Under the pieces are notes generated by a model that saw nothing but the letters and a program-made list of their open reading frames with translations, had not been told where the DNA came from and did no database searches. A program made the position numbers and the translations under genes. Shown here one piece after another: positions 1 to 7,316 of a stretch of 26,363 nucleotides of DNA; positions within the stretch are counted from its first letter, which is position 1, and the number at the start of each line of letters is the position of its first letter. The stretch comes from Streptomyces caelestis (GTDB taxonomy: Bacteria > Actinomycetota > Actinomycetes > Streptomycetales > Streptomycetaceae): positions 1-26,363 of the forward strand of contig NZ_LGCN01000247.1 in the NCBI RefSeq assembly GCF_001279005.1. The letters run 5' to 3'.

Positions 1-230
<230 letters not shown>

Positions 231-231
231 G

Positions 232-1800
232 CTACTCGGCGGGACCGGCCGACAGCAGGCGGGCCAGCTCGAGACGCTTGATCTTGGTGGTGGCGGTCTG
301 CGGGAGGTCCTCCAGCCGCCACTGGACCGGATCGCCCAGCGCCGGCAGATCGACCACCGCGGTCTTCCAGGCCATCTCGTCCAGCGGCGCGTCGTCGCGC
401 GTGCACACCACCGGCACCGCGCGCCCGTCCGGGCCGGGGATGATGATGACCTCGACCAGTTCCGGCAGCCGGGTGAACAGCTTGTCCTCGATCTCCAGCG
501 TGGACTGCACGCCGGGGATCTCGTCGACCTCGCGGTCCAGCAGGTGCAGGCAGCCGAACCGGGTGCGGTAGCCGAGGTCGCCCATGCGCCACCAGCCGTC
601 GTTGACCTGCTTCTGCCAGCGCTGGTGCTCACCGAGGTAGGTGACGATCCGTCCGTCGCTCCTGACCTCGATGAAGCCGGGGTTCTCCTTGGAGACCGGC
701 GCGCCGTTGCGGCTGACCACGCGGACCCCGGTCATGCCCGGGAACGGCACGCCGACGCAGCGGCCGTTGAAGTCCGCGCCGTCCTTGAGCGAGTAGGTGC
801 GCGCGGCGATCGGGCCGACCTCGCTCTGCCCGTAGGCCTGGGCGAAGCGCCGGCCCTTGCGGCGGGAGGCCTTCAGCATGGTGTTGACGGTGCGCGGGTG
901 GATGGCGTCGAAGGTGGAGGAGAAGTACTTCACGTTCGCCAGCGGACCGCGCGGGTCGTCCGCCAGCTCCTCCCAGCGCAGGAAGGTGTTGGGGTGGGCC
1001 TCGATGAACCCGGGCGGGATCTGCGTGAACAGGTCGCCCACGGTCTGCGGGTCGTCGTCCCTGAGGATGATCAGCGGGTGGCCCTGGAGGATCGAGATGG
1101 GCATCGCCGTGAACATCCGCGAGTGCACGAACGACACGTGGACGGCGATGGGCTCGCTGCGGCCCACGGCGGTGCGCACGACGGTGGCCTGCGGCCGGTA
1201 GCGGGACTGGAAGCTCATGCCGGTGTGCACGGCCAGCTTCGGGGTGCCGGTGGTGCCGGAGGTGTGGGTGATGAGGGTGGGGTGGTCGATGGGCATGCTC
1301 ACCGCGGGCACCCGCTCGACGCCGGCCAGCGAGGCGAACGAGGTCGCTCCCTCGTGTTCGCCGGAGGCCAGCAGCACCCTGCGGGACAGGTCGAAGACCT
1401 CGCCGGGCAGGTGGTGCTCGAGCTTGTCCTGGTCGGTGACGAGGAACGGCTGCCCGACCCGGCGCAGCAGTTCGGCGACCGTCGCGCCGTCCAGTTTCGG
1501 CGACAGCAGCACCGGGATGGCCCCGGTACGGGCGACGGCGCAGGCCAGGAGGGAGATGTCGAAGCCGTCGCTCTTGTGCACCACGACGTGGTCCCCGGGG
1601 CGCACCTTGACGGACCAGAGCCGGGAGGCGATGTCGTCCACCAGTTCGGCCAGTTCGGTCAGCGTCACGCGTCGGCCGAGGCCGGGGGCGATGTCCAGGT
1701 CGTGGTCGAGGATCACGAAATTCGCCGGATGGCGGGCCGCCGCTCGATCGAACAGCGTGCCGAGCCGAATTCCCTTGCTTCCTATTCGCTGGAGAAACAT
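232..1800 (-). CDS. AMP-dependent acyl-CoA synthetase/ligase family protein
   Basis: This is an ANL-superfamily adenylating enzyme, expected to activate a carboxylic acid as an acyl-AMP and pass it to CoA or another thiol. The 522 residues show the phosphate-binding motif THTSGTTGTPK (about 178-188), the YGQSE A5-type motif, the WWRMGDLGY motif with its ATP-ribose Asp, a DREVDEI hinge, and a C-terminal TKIKRLEL stretch with the likely catalytic Lys. Length and motif order are those of a complete enzyme. I chose ATG 1800 (MFLQRIG) over the upstream in-frame ATG 1851 because GAGAGA precedes it, whereas 1851 lacks a ribosome site. The SRPBCC gene is upstream on the same strand about 97 bases away, so cotranscription is plausible. 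The acyl substrate cannot be read from sequence. Confidence 0.9.
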   Translation of the reverse strand: MFLQRIGSKGIRLGTLFDRAAARHPANFVILDHDLDIAPGLGRRVTLTELAELVDDIASRLWSVKVRPGDHVVVHKSDGFDISLLACAVARTGAIPVLLSPKLDGATVAELLRRVGQPFLVTDQDKLEHHLPGEVFDLSRRVLLASGEHEGATSFASLAGVERVPAVSMPIDHPTLITHTSGTTGTPKLAVHTGMSFQSRYRPQATVVRTAVGRSEPIAVHVSFVHSRMFTAMPISILQGHPLIILRDDDPQTVGDLFTQIPPGFIEAHPNTFLRWEELADDPRGPLANVKYFSSTFDAIHPRTVNTMLKASRRKGRRFAQAYGQSEVGPIAARTYSLKDGADFNGRCVGVPFPGMTGVRVVSRNGAPVSKENPGFIEVRSDGRIVTYLGEHQRWQKQVNDGWWRMGDLGYRTRFGCLHLLDREVDEIPGVQSTLEIEDKLFTRLPELVEVIIIPGPDGRAVPVVCTRDDAPLDEMAWKTAVVDLPALGDPVQWRLEDLPQTATTKIKRLELARLLSAGPAE

Positions 1801-1896
1801 GTAACCGATCTCTCGTCCATGGCTGCGGATTCCTGAAGGGGGTGGCCGCATCGCGGAGCCGGCGGCCTGCCGATACGGGTGGTGCGGCGCGCGGCC

Positions 1897-2451
1897 TCAG
1901 TTCTTCTCGATGACGTCCTTGATACGGGCCAGGGTGTCGTCGAGGTCCTGCCCGAGCTTGGCGGTCCATTCGGCGATGAACCGCTTGCGGCCGTCCTCGT
2001 CGAGATCCGCGACGATCTTGTGGATTCCGGCGGTGGCCTTGCCCATCCGGAAGTGGTGGACGAGCCAGGAGGCGCCGTCGCCGGCGTCCTCCACGTCGAA
2101 GCCCCAGATCGACTCCTGGTCCTCGCGGGCGTGGGTGAGCATCATCCAGCGGAAGGTCCGGCCGGGCTCGGCGGCCACCACGCGGGCCTCGGTGTACCAG
2201 GTGCCGCGCACCAGCGGCGCCCAGCCGACCACGTCCTCGCTGCGCAGGTTCTCGCCGCGGAAGACCGACCCGACCGCCGAGGGCTCTCCCTCGATCCACT
2301 CGCCGCCCATGCACTCGGGGCTCCATTCCTTGCTGCGGGTCAGGTCGCTGACCACGGAATAGATCTCCGCCGGCGTCGCGGAAACGCGAATTCGGGCGTC
2401 GAGTTCGAAGAGCGGGGAATTGTTGATGACGGTTCCAGTGTTCGCTGTCAT
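1897..2451 (-). CDS. SRPBCC (START/polyketide-cyclase-like) family protein
   Basis: The 184-residue product has the pattern of the helix-grip SRPBCC fold: an N-terminal strand (LFELDARIRVSATPAEIY), the Asp/Leu/Trp-containing VVSDLTRSKEWSPE segment, successive strands in the middle, and a long C-terminal helix (AEWTAKLGQDLDDTLARIKDVIE). Such proteins bind hydrophobic ligands in a cavity; some are polyketide cyclases, others have unknown ligands. ATG 2451 is preferred over ATG 2511 because AGGA lies 8 bases upstream and homology-like sequence begins there. It precedes the acyl ligase on the same strand, suggesting a two-gene unit acting on a lipid or acyl ligand. That link is inference. Confidence 0.85.
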   Translation of the reverse strand: MTANTGTVINNSPLFELDARIRVSATPAEIYSVVSDLTRSKEWSPECMGGEWIEGEPSAVGSVFRGENLRSEDVVGWAPLVRGTWYTEARVVAAEPGRTFRWMMLTHAREDQESIWGFDVEDAGDGASWLVHHFRMGKATAGIHKIVADLDEDGRKRFIAEWTAKLGQDLDDTLARIKDVIEKN

Positions 2452-2481
2452 GGCGGCAATCCTGCCGAGGCGCGCGGAACC

Positions 2482-2511
2482 GGAGCAATCAAGCCGTTCG
2501 GGGTCCGTCAA
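2482..2511 (-). promoter_or_regulatory. Possible sigma-70-type promoter for the SRPBCC gene
   Basis: On the minus strand TTGACG (2511-2506) is followed after about 17 bases by a weak TTGCTC/TGCTCC box, roughly 30-35 bases upstream of the start codon at 2451. Only the -35 box is convincing. Confidence 0.3.
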
Positions 2512-2579
2512 GTTGAATGACGACCCGCGACCGGAAAACGGCCGCGGGGATTGTATTCCATCGGGAAAAGGGAAAGGCG

Positions 2580-2613
2580 TGAAGGCGCCACGGCGGCGGC
2601 CACGGCGCCCTCA
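2580..2613 (-). terminator. Hairpin downstream of the MDR gene
   Basis: Arms TGAAGGCGCC (2580-2589) and GGCGCCCTCA (2604-2613) pair with one wobble around a 14-base loop. They lie about 40 bases beyond the stop of the minus-strand MDR gene. There is no U-run, as is common in high-G+C actinobacteria. Confidence 0.45.
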
Positions 2614-2650
2614 CCGGCGGCGGATCGCGCCGCCCGCCTTCTCGGTCGCG

Positions 2651-3628
2651 TCAGTCGCGCACGTGCAGGACGAGCTTGCCGTGCACCTTCCCCTCGTCCA
2701 GGCGGCGGTGGGCCTCGGCCGCCTCGCTCAGCGGCAGCACCTCGGTGGCGCGCGGACGCAGCAGGCCCGACGCCAGCAGCCCGTTGATGCCGCGGGCCGC
2801 GTCGGCGAGCTGGGCGGTGTCGGCGTGCGAGATGGCGAAGCCGTGCACGGAACGGTCCCTCAGGTACAGCGGCCCCACGGGCAGCACCGGGCGGGTGCGC
2901 AGTCCGGCCAGCAGCACGATCCGGCCCCGGCTCGCCAGCAGGTCCACCGCGGTCTCGAGGTCGTTGCCGCCGGAGGTGTCGACGTGGACGTCCACGCCGT
3001 GCGGCGCGGCGGCCCGGATCTGCCCGGCGACGTCGGCCGAACGGTAGTCCACGACGTGGTGGGCCCCCAGGGACCGCACGTACGGCTCGTCGCGGCCGGA
3101 GGCGACGGCGATCACCCGGGCGCCCGCCCGGACCGCCATCACGACGGCCGCGCTGCCCACGTTGCCGCCGGCGCCGAGCACGGCGACGGTCTCGCCGGCG
3201 CGCAGCCGGCCGTGCGTGAACAGCGCCAGGTGCGCGGTCGCGGCCGGGTGGGCCAGGGCCACGGCGTCCACCGGGTCCACCCCGTCGGGCAGGTGGTAGA
3301 GCCGGTCCGCGGGCACCGCCGCCTGCTCGGCGGCGGCCCCCTGACGGCCGTCGTGGCCCAGGCTGTTGCACCACACCCGGTCGCCGGGCCGGAAGCCGGT
3401 GGCGGCCGGTCCGGCCGCGGCCACCGTGCCGACGAGGTCGCGGCCGATGACGAAGGGGAACTCGACCGGGGTGCGCCAGGCCCCCGAGCGGACGAAGGTG
3501 TCCACGTGGTTGACGGCACTCACCTCGATGTCGACCAGCACGTCGTGCGGGCCGGACACGGGCGGTGGCAGCTCACCGTGACGGATGACGTCGGGAGAGC
3601 CGAGCTGGGTTATGTAGGCGGCACGCAT
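2651..3628 (-). CDS. Zinc-free medium-chain dehydrogenase/reductase (NADPH:quinone oxidoreductase type)
   Basis: The 325-residue product starts MRAAYITQLGSPDVI, typical of quinone-oxidoreductase-type MDR proteins. It has the GroES-like N-terminal domain (about 1-130, with GRDLVGTVAAAG and GDRVW), then a Rossmann domain with the glycine-rich loop AVLGAGGNVGSAAV (about 149-162) and the VDVHVDTSGG strand. It ends EAHRRLDEGKVHGKLVLHV, the usual family C-terminus. The structural-zinc cysteine cluster is absent, so it should be a zinc-independent NAD(P)H-dependent reductase of quinones or enones. ATG 3628 matches the family start; an in-frame ATG at 3721 would add 31 unconserved residues. It is divergent from the GNAT gene. 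Confidence 0.9.
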   Translation of the reverse strand: MRAAYITQLGSPDVIRHGELPPPVSGPHDVLVDIEVSAVNHVDTFVRSGAWRTPVEFPFVIGRDLVGTVAAAGPAATGFRPGDRVWCNSLGHDGRQGAAAEQAAVPADRLYHLPDGVDPVDAVALAHPAATAHLALFTHGRLRAGETVAVLGAGGNVGSAAVVMAVRAGARVIAVASGRDEPYVRSLGAHHVVDYRSADVAGQIRAAAPHGVDVHVDTSGGNDLETAVDLLASRGRIVLLAGLRTRPVLPVGPLYLRDRSVHGFAISHADTAQLADAARGINGLLASGLLRPRATEVLPLSEAAEAHRRLDEGKVHGKLVLHVRD

Positions 3629-3751
3629 GGTCGCCGAGTCTGGCACCGCCCCCGGCCGGTGCGGCAGGGCCGGCGGCGATCGTGGGACACGGTCCGTCAG
3701 GTCGGCCCGAAGGTGTGTCAACTCGGTCCGGTCATACGTCCGTCACGCCTC

Positions 3752-3767
3752 TACGCTTCCCGTCGTG
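3752..3767 (+). promoter_or_regulatory. -10 box and leaderless start of the GNAT gene
   Basis: TACGCT at 3752-3757 fits an actinobacterial -10 box and ends 7 bases before the GTG at 3765. No Shine-Dalgarno sequence precedes this GTG, so the transcript probably begins at or next to the start codon. Confidence 0.45.
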
Positions 3768-4205
3768 TCCCCCGTACTGACCGATGTGGCGCCCGACGAC
3801 CGGCGGATGACCGCGCACGTACGGCCGCTGATCCGCGCCCTGCGGCCCGCGCTCACCGAAGAGGACTTCGACCGGTTCGCCTCCGAGGCGCACGCCCAGG
3901 GCCTGGTGTTCACCGCCGCGTACGACGGCCGCGGCCGCTGCGCCGCGGTCGCCACGCACCGCGTCCTGGCGACCAGCCGCGGCCGGATCCTCTTCGTCGA
4001 CGACCTCGTCACCCACCCCGACCACCGCGCGACGGGCATGGCGACGGCCCTGATGACCCACCTGGCCGAACGGGCCCGCGCGGTCGGCTGCCACCGCGTC
4101 GAACTCGACTCCGGCACCGCCAACGTCACCGCCCACCGCTTCTACCACGCCCGCGGAATGACCATCGCGGCCCTCCACTTCACCCTGTCCGCCCCCGGGG
4201 ACTGA
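3765..4205 (+). CDS. GNAT family N-acetyltransferase
   Basis: The 146-residue product has the GNAT fold: the beta4 strand RILFVDDLVTHPDHRATGMATALM carries motif A, with the acetyl-CoA pyrophosphate-binding R/Q-x-x-G-x-G/A pattern represented by RATGMA. The late HRVELDSGTANVTAHRFYHARGM region is the usual beta5/alpha4 signature with the Asn and the Tyr general acid. The start is set at GTG 3765 because it follows a -10-like box directly; upstream in-frame codons back to 3627 overlap the divergent MDR start and look non-coding. The substrate is unknown; such stand-alone enzymes acetylate amines on small molecules or proteins. It converges on the TetR gene. Confidence 0.85.
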   Translation: MSPVLTDVAPDDRRMTAHVRPLIRALRPALTEEDFDRFASEAHAQGLVFTAAYDGRGRCAAVATHRVLATSRGRILFVDDLVTHPDHRATGMATALMTHLAERARAVGCHRVELDSGTANVTAHRFYHARGMTIAALHFTLSAPGD

Positions 4206-4328
4206 CCCGGCCCGCGCCTCCGCCTGCGGCCAGGGCGCGTATCGGGTGGTGACCGACGGGCGCCGCGGCGGTCCGCGGCCGTGCCGTGGGGGCGCGAGCG
4301 ACCGGAAGCGATGCCGGAGGCGGGCGGC

Positions 4329-4350
4329 GCCGGGGCTCGGGGGCCCCGGC
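4329..4350. terminator. Hairpin between convergent GNAT and TetR genes
   Basis: GCCGGGGC (4329-4336) and GCCCCGGC (4343-4350) form a perfect 8-bp stem with a six-base loop. It sits just beyond the TetR stop codon in the convergent interval and could serve both strands. Confidence 0.5.
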
Positions 4351-4373
4351 CGCGTGCCCGCCGGGACGGTGCG

Positions 4374-4952
4374 TCAGAGCACGGCGAGGCGGTCCACCAG
4401 CAGCTCCACCCTCCGCTCGGCCTCCTCCGGCGGCAGCCGTCCCGCCCGGGTCAGGGTCGCGATCCCGTGCAGGGACGCCCAGAACACCTCGGTGAACAGC
4501 CCCGGGTGGACGCCGTCCCCGGCGACCTCGCCGAGGCACTCCAGCAGGGCGGCGAAGGCGTCCTTGAGGGGCTCCGGGGTGTCCTCCCGCGCATACGCCA
4601 GACCGCCGTCGAGCCGGAACAGGGCGTCGTAGACCGCCGGGTTGCGCTCGGCGAAGTCGAGGTAGCCGCGGGCGAGGGCGGTGACCCGGGCGCGCGGACC
4701 CTCCGCGGCGGCGGTCGCGGCCCGCACCGCGACGGCCATCTCGGCGGCGCCCTGGAGGGCGACGGCGCCGATGATCTCGCGCTTGCCGCGGAAGTGGCTG
4801 TAGAGGACGGGCTGGCTGTACTCGATGCGCTCGGCGAGCCGGCGGGTGGTGACCGCGTCCCAGCCCTGCTGCTCGGCGAGTTCGCGGGCGGTCGCCACGA
4901 TGAGGCGCTCGCGCTCCGCCCGCTCGCGCTCCTTGCGTTCCTTTACCGACAT
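4374..4952 (-). CDS. TetR family transcriptional regulator
   Basis: The 192-residue product has a charged N-terminal extension (KERKERERAERER) and then a TetR-type helix-turn-helix at about residues 17-62 (LIVATARELAEQQGWDAVTTRRLAERI, then the QPVLYSHFRGKREI recognition segment). The remaining ~130 residues are helical and match the WHG-type ligand domain of TetR proteins (AVYDALFRLDGG, VFWASLHGIATL). It is divergent from a DUF1772 membrane protein, and the 91 bases between them hold palindromes matching each other. It most likely represses both genes until an unknown ligand binds. The ATG at 4952 lies 6 bases after a TAGGAT box, so the mRNA is probably leaderless. Confidence 0.93.
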   Translation of the reverse strand: MSVKERKERERAERERLIVATARELAEQQGWDAVTTRRLAERIEYSQPVLYSHFRGKREIIGAVALQGAAEMAVAVRAATAAAEGPRARVTALARGYLDFAERNPAVYDALFRLDGGLAYAREDTPEPLKDAFAALLECLGEVAGDGVHPGLFTEVFWASLHGIATLTRAGRLPPEEAERRVELLVDRLAVL

Positions 4953-4961
4953 GACCCGATC

Positions 4962-4974
4962 CTAGCACCGCTAG
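4962..4974. promoter_or_regulatory. Putative TetR operator O1
   Basis: CTAGCACCGCTAG is a perfect inverted repeat (5-bp arms, 3-base centre). It overlaps the tetR -10 box (TAGGAT on the minus strand, 4965-4960). A site identical except for one central base is found at 5013-5025 in front of the divergent gene. Confidence 0.7.
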
Positions 4975-4994
4975 ACAATCGAGCGGCAGCAGTA

Positions 4995-5007
4995 CTAGCG
5001 TTGCCTT
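4995..5007. promoter_or_regulatory. Putative third, degenerate TetR operator
   Basis: CTAGCGTTGC (4995-5004) is the reverse complement of the last ten bases of the operator at 5013-5025, so the two also form a larger inverted repeat. The right half-site is degenerate. It overlaps the -35 box of the membrane-protein gene. Confidence 0.5.
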
Positions 5008-5028
5008 ACTGGCTAGCAACGCTAGATT
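5001..5028 (+). promoter_or_regulatory. Promoter of the DUF1772 gene
   Basis: TTGCCT (5001-5006) and TAGATT (5023-5028) are separated by 16 bases and lie 15 bases upstream of the ATG at 5044. GGAGGAG at 5032-5038 is the ribosome site. The spacer contains operator O2. Confidence 0.55.
5013..5025. promoter_or_regulatory. Putative TetR operator O2
   Basis: CTAGCAACGCTAG is a 13-bp palindrome with 5-bp arms. It matches the operator at 4962-4974 at 12 of 13 positions and covers the spacer and -10 region of the divergent promoter, where a bound dimer would block RNA polymerase. Confidence 0.7.
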
Positions 5029-5043
5029 TCTGGAGGAGCCGTC

Positions 5044-5490
5044 ATGCTCAACGCACTCGAGGTGTTCACCACCGTGGTCGTCGGCCTGATGGTGGGGGTG
5101 GAGTTCTCCGTCGCCTTCGTCATGAACCCGATCTTCAACGCCCTCCCCGAGGACAGCGGCCAGCTCGGCCGCGCCCACGGCGGCCGGATGCTCGGCGCCG
5201 TCATGCCGTTCTGGTACCTCGGCTCGCTCGTCCTCGCCGCGATCTGGGCCGTCGCCGGCCGGCACCACGACGGCGCCGGCCTCGTCGTCATCGCCGCCGG
5301 GCTGCTGATCGTCAGCGTGATCATGTCGATCCTGCTGCTCGTCCCGATCAACGACCGGGGCAAGACCAGGACCCCCGAGAACCGTCCCGCCGACTGGAAG
5401 GAACAGCTGGACCGCTGGAACCGCTGGCACTACGTCCGCGTCGCCGTCATCATCGCCGCCTTCACCCTGCTGGCCACCGCCCTCACCTGA
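5044..5490 (+). CDS. DUF1772 (anthrone-oxygenase-like) integral membrane protein
   Basis: The 148-residue product has four hydrophobic segments (about 5-30, 52-72, 77-102 and 128-147). The spaced polar residues (EFSVAFVMNPIFNALP after helix 1 and a late RWNRWHYVRV segment) are typical of the DUF1772 family, which is related to fungal anthrone oxygenases and common as a TetR-controlled single gene in actinobacteria. Start and length are supported by GGAGGAG six bases upstream and by the family's ~150-residue size. The divergent TetR gene and shared operators imply inducible expression. The substrate is unknown; a role in handling a hydrophobic or quinone-like compound is inference. Confidence 0.85.
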   Translation: MLNALEVFTTVVVGLMVGVEFSVAFVMNPIFNALPEDSGQLGRAHGGRMLGAVMPFWYLGSLVLAAIWAVAGRHHDGAGLVVIAAGLLIVSVIMSILLLVPINDRGKTRTPENRPADWKEQLDRWNRWHYVRVAVIIAAFTLLATALT

Positions 5491-5631
5491 GCCCACGGCC
5501 CGCCACCACGCCGGCGGCGCACGCCCCCCACTCCCCGGGCGACAGCAGGTTGCCAGGCGTACTCACGAGCCGGCCCTTTCGGTTGCCCGAGCCAGAAGCC
5601 GAGGGGTTCATCGGTCGCTGGGAGTAGGTCC

Positions 5632-5668
5632 TGCGCCTCAGGCGCACCTCACGTCCGCTGGCTACGGT
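5632..5668 (+). promoter_or_regulatory. Palindrome and -10 box upstream of the PPOX gene
   Basis: TGCGCCTCAGGCGCA (5632-5646) is a perfect 7-1-7 palindrome in the expected -35 region. TACGGT (5663-5668) lies 8 bases before the ATG at 5677, suggesting a nearly leaderless mRNA with an operator just upstream. Confidence 0.4.
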
Positions 5669-5676
5669 CGGCCCTC

Positions 5677-6138
5677 ATGGAGATCACGGGAACCGTTCGC
5701 CGTCGGACGGCAGAGCGTAAGCGCGCCGCTCTGGAGCGGCTCGTCGCCGAGCGGGACGTATGGGTGTCGACGTCCCACCCCGATCACGGACCGCACCAGG
5801 TGCCGCTGTGGTTCCTGTGGGACGGGCGAGCGGTGTGGATGTGCACCGGCGCCGCTTCCGCGACGGCGCGGAACGTCCGCGAAGAGCCGCGCGTGCGCCT
5901 GGCGCTGCCGGACACCTTCGACGTGGTGCTCCTCCAGGGCGAAGCCGAGTGCTTCCCGGATCAGGAGGTGCCCGAAGACGCGGCGGAGGCGTTCGCCGAC
6001 AAGTTCGGGTGGGATCCACGCGTGGAAGAGGGCTCCTTCCTGTACGTACGCGTGGCCCCGAGGACCGTGCGCGCCTGGCGCGGCGAGCCGGAACTGCACG
6101 GGAGAGTCATCATGCGCGACGGAACGTGGCTGGAATGA
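5677..6138 (+). CDS. PPOX-class (pyridoxamine-phosphate-oxidase fold) flavin/F420-dependent protein
   Basis: The 153-residue product has the split-barrel layout of the pyridoxamine 5'-phosphate oxidase-like family: VWVSTSHPDHGPHQVPLWF (about 28-46), WDGRAVWMCTGAASATARNVREEPRVRLAL (about 48-77) and the VVLLQGEAECF strand. The Thr/Ala/Arg-Asn pattern in CTGAASATARNV is where phosphate groups of FMN or F420 bind in relatives. It probably reduces or oxidises a small molecule using F420H2 or FMN. No C-terminal PLP-synthesis domain is present, so it is not a true PdxH. It is monocistronic and ends in a long hairpin shared with the convergent downstream gene. Confidence 0.85.
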   Translation: MEITGTVRRRTAERKRAALERLVAERDVWVSTSHPDHGPHQVPLWFLWDGRAVWMCTGAASATARNVREEPRVRLALPDTFDVVLLQGEAECFPDQEVPEDAAEAFADKFGWDPRVEEGSFLYVRVAPRTVRAWRGEPELHGRVIMRDGTWLE

Positions 6139-6166
6139 CGGCTGACGCGAGGGCGACATGCCGCTG

Positions 6167-6206
6167 ACGGTCATCGAAGGAACTCTGCGGTTCCCTCGAT
6201 GACCGT
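6167..6206. terminator. Bidirectional terminator hairpin
   Basis: Arms ACGGTCATCGAAGGAAC (6167-6183) and GTTCCCTCGATGACCGT (6190-6206) pair over 17 positions with a single mismatch, which is a G-U wobble on the minus strand, around a six-base loop. It lies between the convergent PPOX and antitoxin-like genes. Confidence 0.75.
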
Positions 6207-6274
6207 ATGGGCGAACTTGATGCGGTACCCGCCTTTGCCGGACGGCGGCGGTACCGGATCCCCCTTGCCCGAAC

Positions 6275-6766
6275 TCACTCGCCGGCCGCCTCCGGGGCCG
6301 GAACATCCCCGAAGTCCACGTCGCCGTGGCCGGCAGTCAGAGCGGCGTACAGCTCGGGATCGGCGTAGATCTCAGCAGTGTGCTTCCACTCGGCGATCAC
6401 CTGGCTGATCGGTTCGATGGTGCCCGGATCCGTACTGGCCCGAGCCGTCTCCACGAACTCCACAAGGAACTCGCGGACGGCCCCGTCGGGCAGGAAACGC
6501 ACCCAGGGGAACGCCTCCGGGAACACCCGAGTCAGCAGGTCGACGGCGGCAGGGCCCTCCTTGAGGAGGGCCGCGAACATGCGGGTGATCGAGTCCACCA
6601 CCTCAACGGCCCGGGCGGCCCTCGCGGCGGTGGTCAGGTACAGGTCCTCCGCGTCACGACGGTGCAGGCGCAGTCCCTTGCGAGCGCTGACCTGCATGCG
6701 AGCGACGGTGTCCTCGGGTCTCTGGACGAGCTCCGAGAAGTTCGCTTCAGCCGGCATGGTGGTCAT
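6275..6766 (-). CDS. Phd/YefM-like antitoxin-type protein (orphan)
   Basis: The N-terminal ~50 of 163 residues (NFSELVQRPEDTVARM, then GLRLHRRDAEDLYLTTAARAARA) resemble the Phd/YefM antitoxin DNA-binding fold, in which a short ligand-blocking region is followed by a strand reading xLxRRDxEDLxL. The helical C-terminus contains EWKHTAEIYADPELYAAL, a segment I associate with actinobacterial prevent-host-death proteins. No toxin ORF adjoins it, so it is either an orphan or a regulator of its own. The start is ATG 6766 or ATG 6757; TACCTT ends 7 bases before 6766, suggesting a leaderless mRNA. Inverted repeats ACTTCA...TGAAG occur at the promoter and 60 bases upstream. The assignment rests on the N-terminus. 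Confidence 0.7.
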   Translation of the reverse strand: MTTMPAEANFSELVQRPEDTVARMQVSARKGLRLHRRDAEDLYLTTAARAARAVEVVDSITRMFAALLKEGPAAVDLLTRVFPEAFPWVRFLPDGAVREFLVEFVETARASTDPGTIEPISQVIAEWKHTAEIYADPELYAALTAGHGDVDFGDVPAPEAAGE

Positions 6767-6778
6767 GACGTGGAAGGT

Positions 6779-6801
6779 ACTTCAAACGGTTGCGTGAAGG
6801 T
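6779..6801. promoter_or_regulatory. Imperfect ACTTCA/TGAAG inverted repeat at the antitoxin promoter
   Basis: ACTTCA (6779-6784) and TGAAGGT (6795-6801) form an imperfect inverted repeat, similar to the perfect one at 6841-6861, just upstream of the start codon at 6766. It may be an autoregulatory operator. Confidence 0.4.
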
Positions 6802-6840
6802 GCTGTCCCCCTCCGCCCGCACCTCCAGGAGAGCAAAGCA

Positions 6841-6861
6841 ACTTCACTCGTGCAGTGAAGT
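6841..6861. promoter_or_regulatory. Perfect ACTTCACT-N5-AGTGAAGT inverted repeat
   Basis: ACTTCACT (6841-6848) and AGTGAAGT (6854-6861) are perfect 8-bp arms around CGTGC. The surroundings are A/T-richer than the genome. The intergenic stretch 6767-7000 shows no convincing gene, so this looks like a protein-binding site. Confidence 0.55.
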
Positions 6862-7000
6862 CGCAGATCGAGGCGAATTTTCCTTGATCCTGCGCTTGCC
6901 TGGGCCAGGCAACCTCGACTCCCAAGCAACTCGAGCGGCGTCGTAGCACTGGCGTTGTCGTCCTCGCCGCCGTTGCCGTGCCGTACATGCGCCGTTACGT

Positions 7001-7045
7001 GGGAACCGGCCCCTTCCCTCTCGCTGTGGGAAGGCGCCGGTTCCC
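7001..7045 (-). terminator. Strong terminator hairpin after the small membrane gene
   Basis: Two 18-base arms, GGGAACCGGCCCCTTCCC (7001-7018) and GGGAAGGCGCCGGTTCCC (7028-7045), pair with one mismatch around a nine-base loop. The hairpin starts 9 bases past the stop codon of the minus-strand gene ending at 7054. Confidence 0.8.
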
Positions 7046-7053
7046 GGTAGAGG

Positions 7054-7305
7054 TCAGCCCGAGCGTGGGACGGCGATTCTGGCCGCGAGGGTGAACCCCG
7101 AGGCGGCCAGTGTCACGGTCGTTCCCAATGCCTCGAGATGGCCGGGCATCAGCAGCAGTACCGCAATGGCCCCCAGGAGAACGGTGACGGCGATGACCAC
7201 GGCCGCTACGGCGTTGGCCACGGGCAGTCGGGGCACGGTGACGGGATGCGGCTGAGGTCCCGGAGCAGGCCCGGGACCTCGCTCTTCGAGCAGGCGGGTT
7301 TTCAT
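7054..7305 (-). CDS. Small two-helix membrane protein, unknown function
   Basis: The 83-residue product has a Pro-rich soluble N-terminus (about 1-28) followed by two hydrophobic segments (about 29-53 and 58-78) and a short basic end. GAGAGGA lies 11 bases before ATG 7305, and a strong hairpin follows the stop, so it is probably a real monocistronic gene. I do not recognise a family. Small proteins of this layout are found among the spread (Spd) genes of Streptomyces conjugative plasmids and integrative elements. The nearby GntR-type repeats (7634-7672) would fit that, but the link is inference. Confidence 0.6.
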   Translation of the reverse strand: MKTRLLEERGPGPAPGPQPHPVTVPRLPVANAVAAVVIAVTVLLGAIAVLLLMPGHLEALGTTVTLAASGFTLAARIAVPRSG

Positions 7306-7316
7306 GGTGGCCGGTG

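Noticed and set aside
6747..6988. Two short minus-strand ORFs as a possible toxin partner
   Set aside because: They overlap the operator repeats and the antitoxin start, and show no toxin motif or ribosome site.
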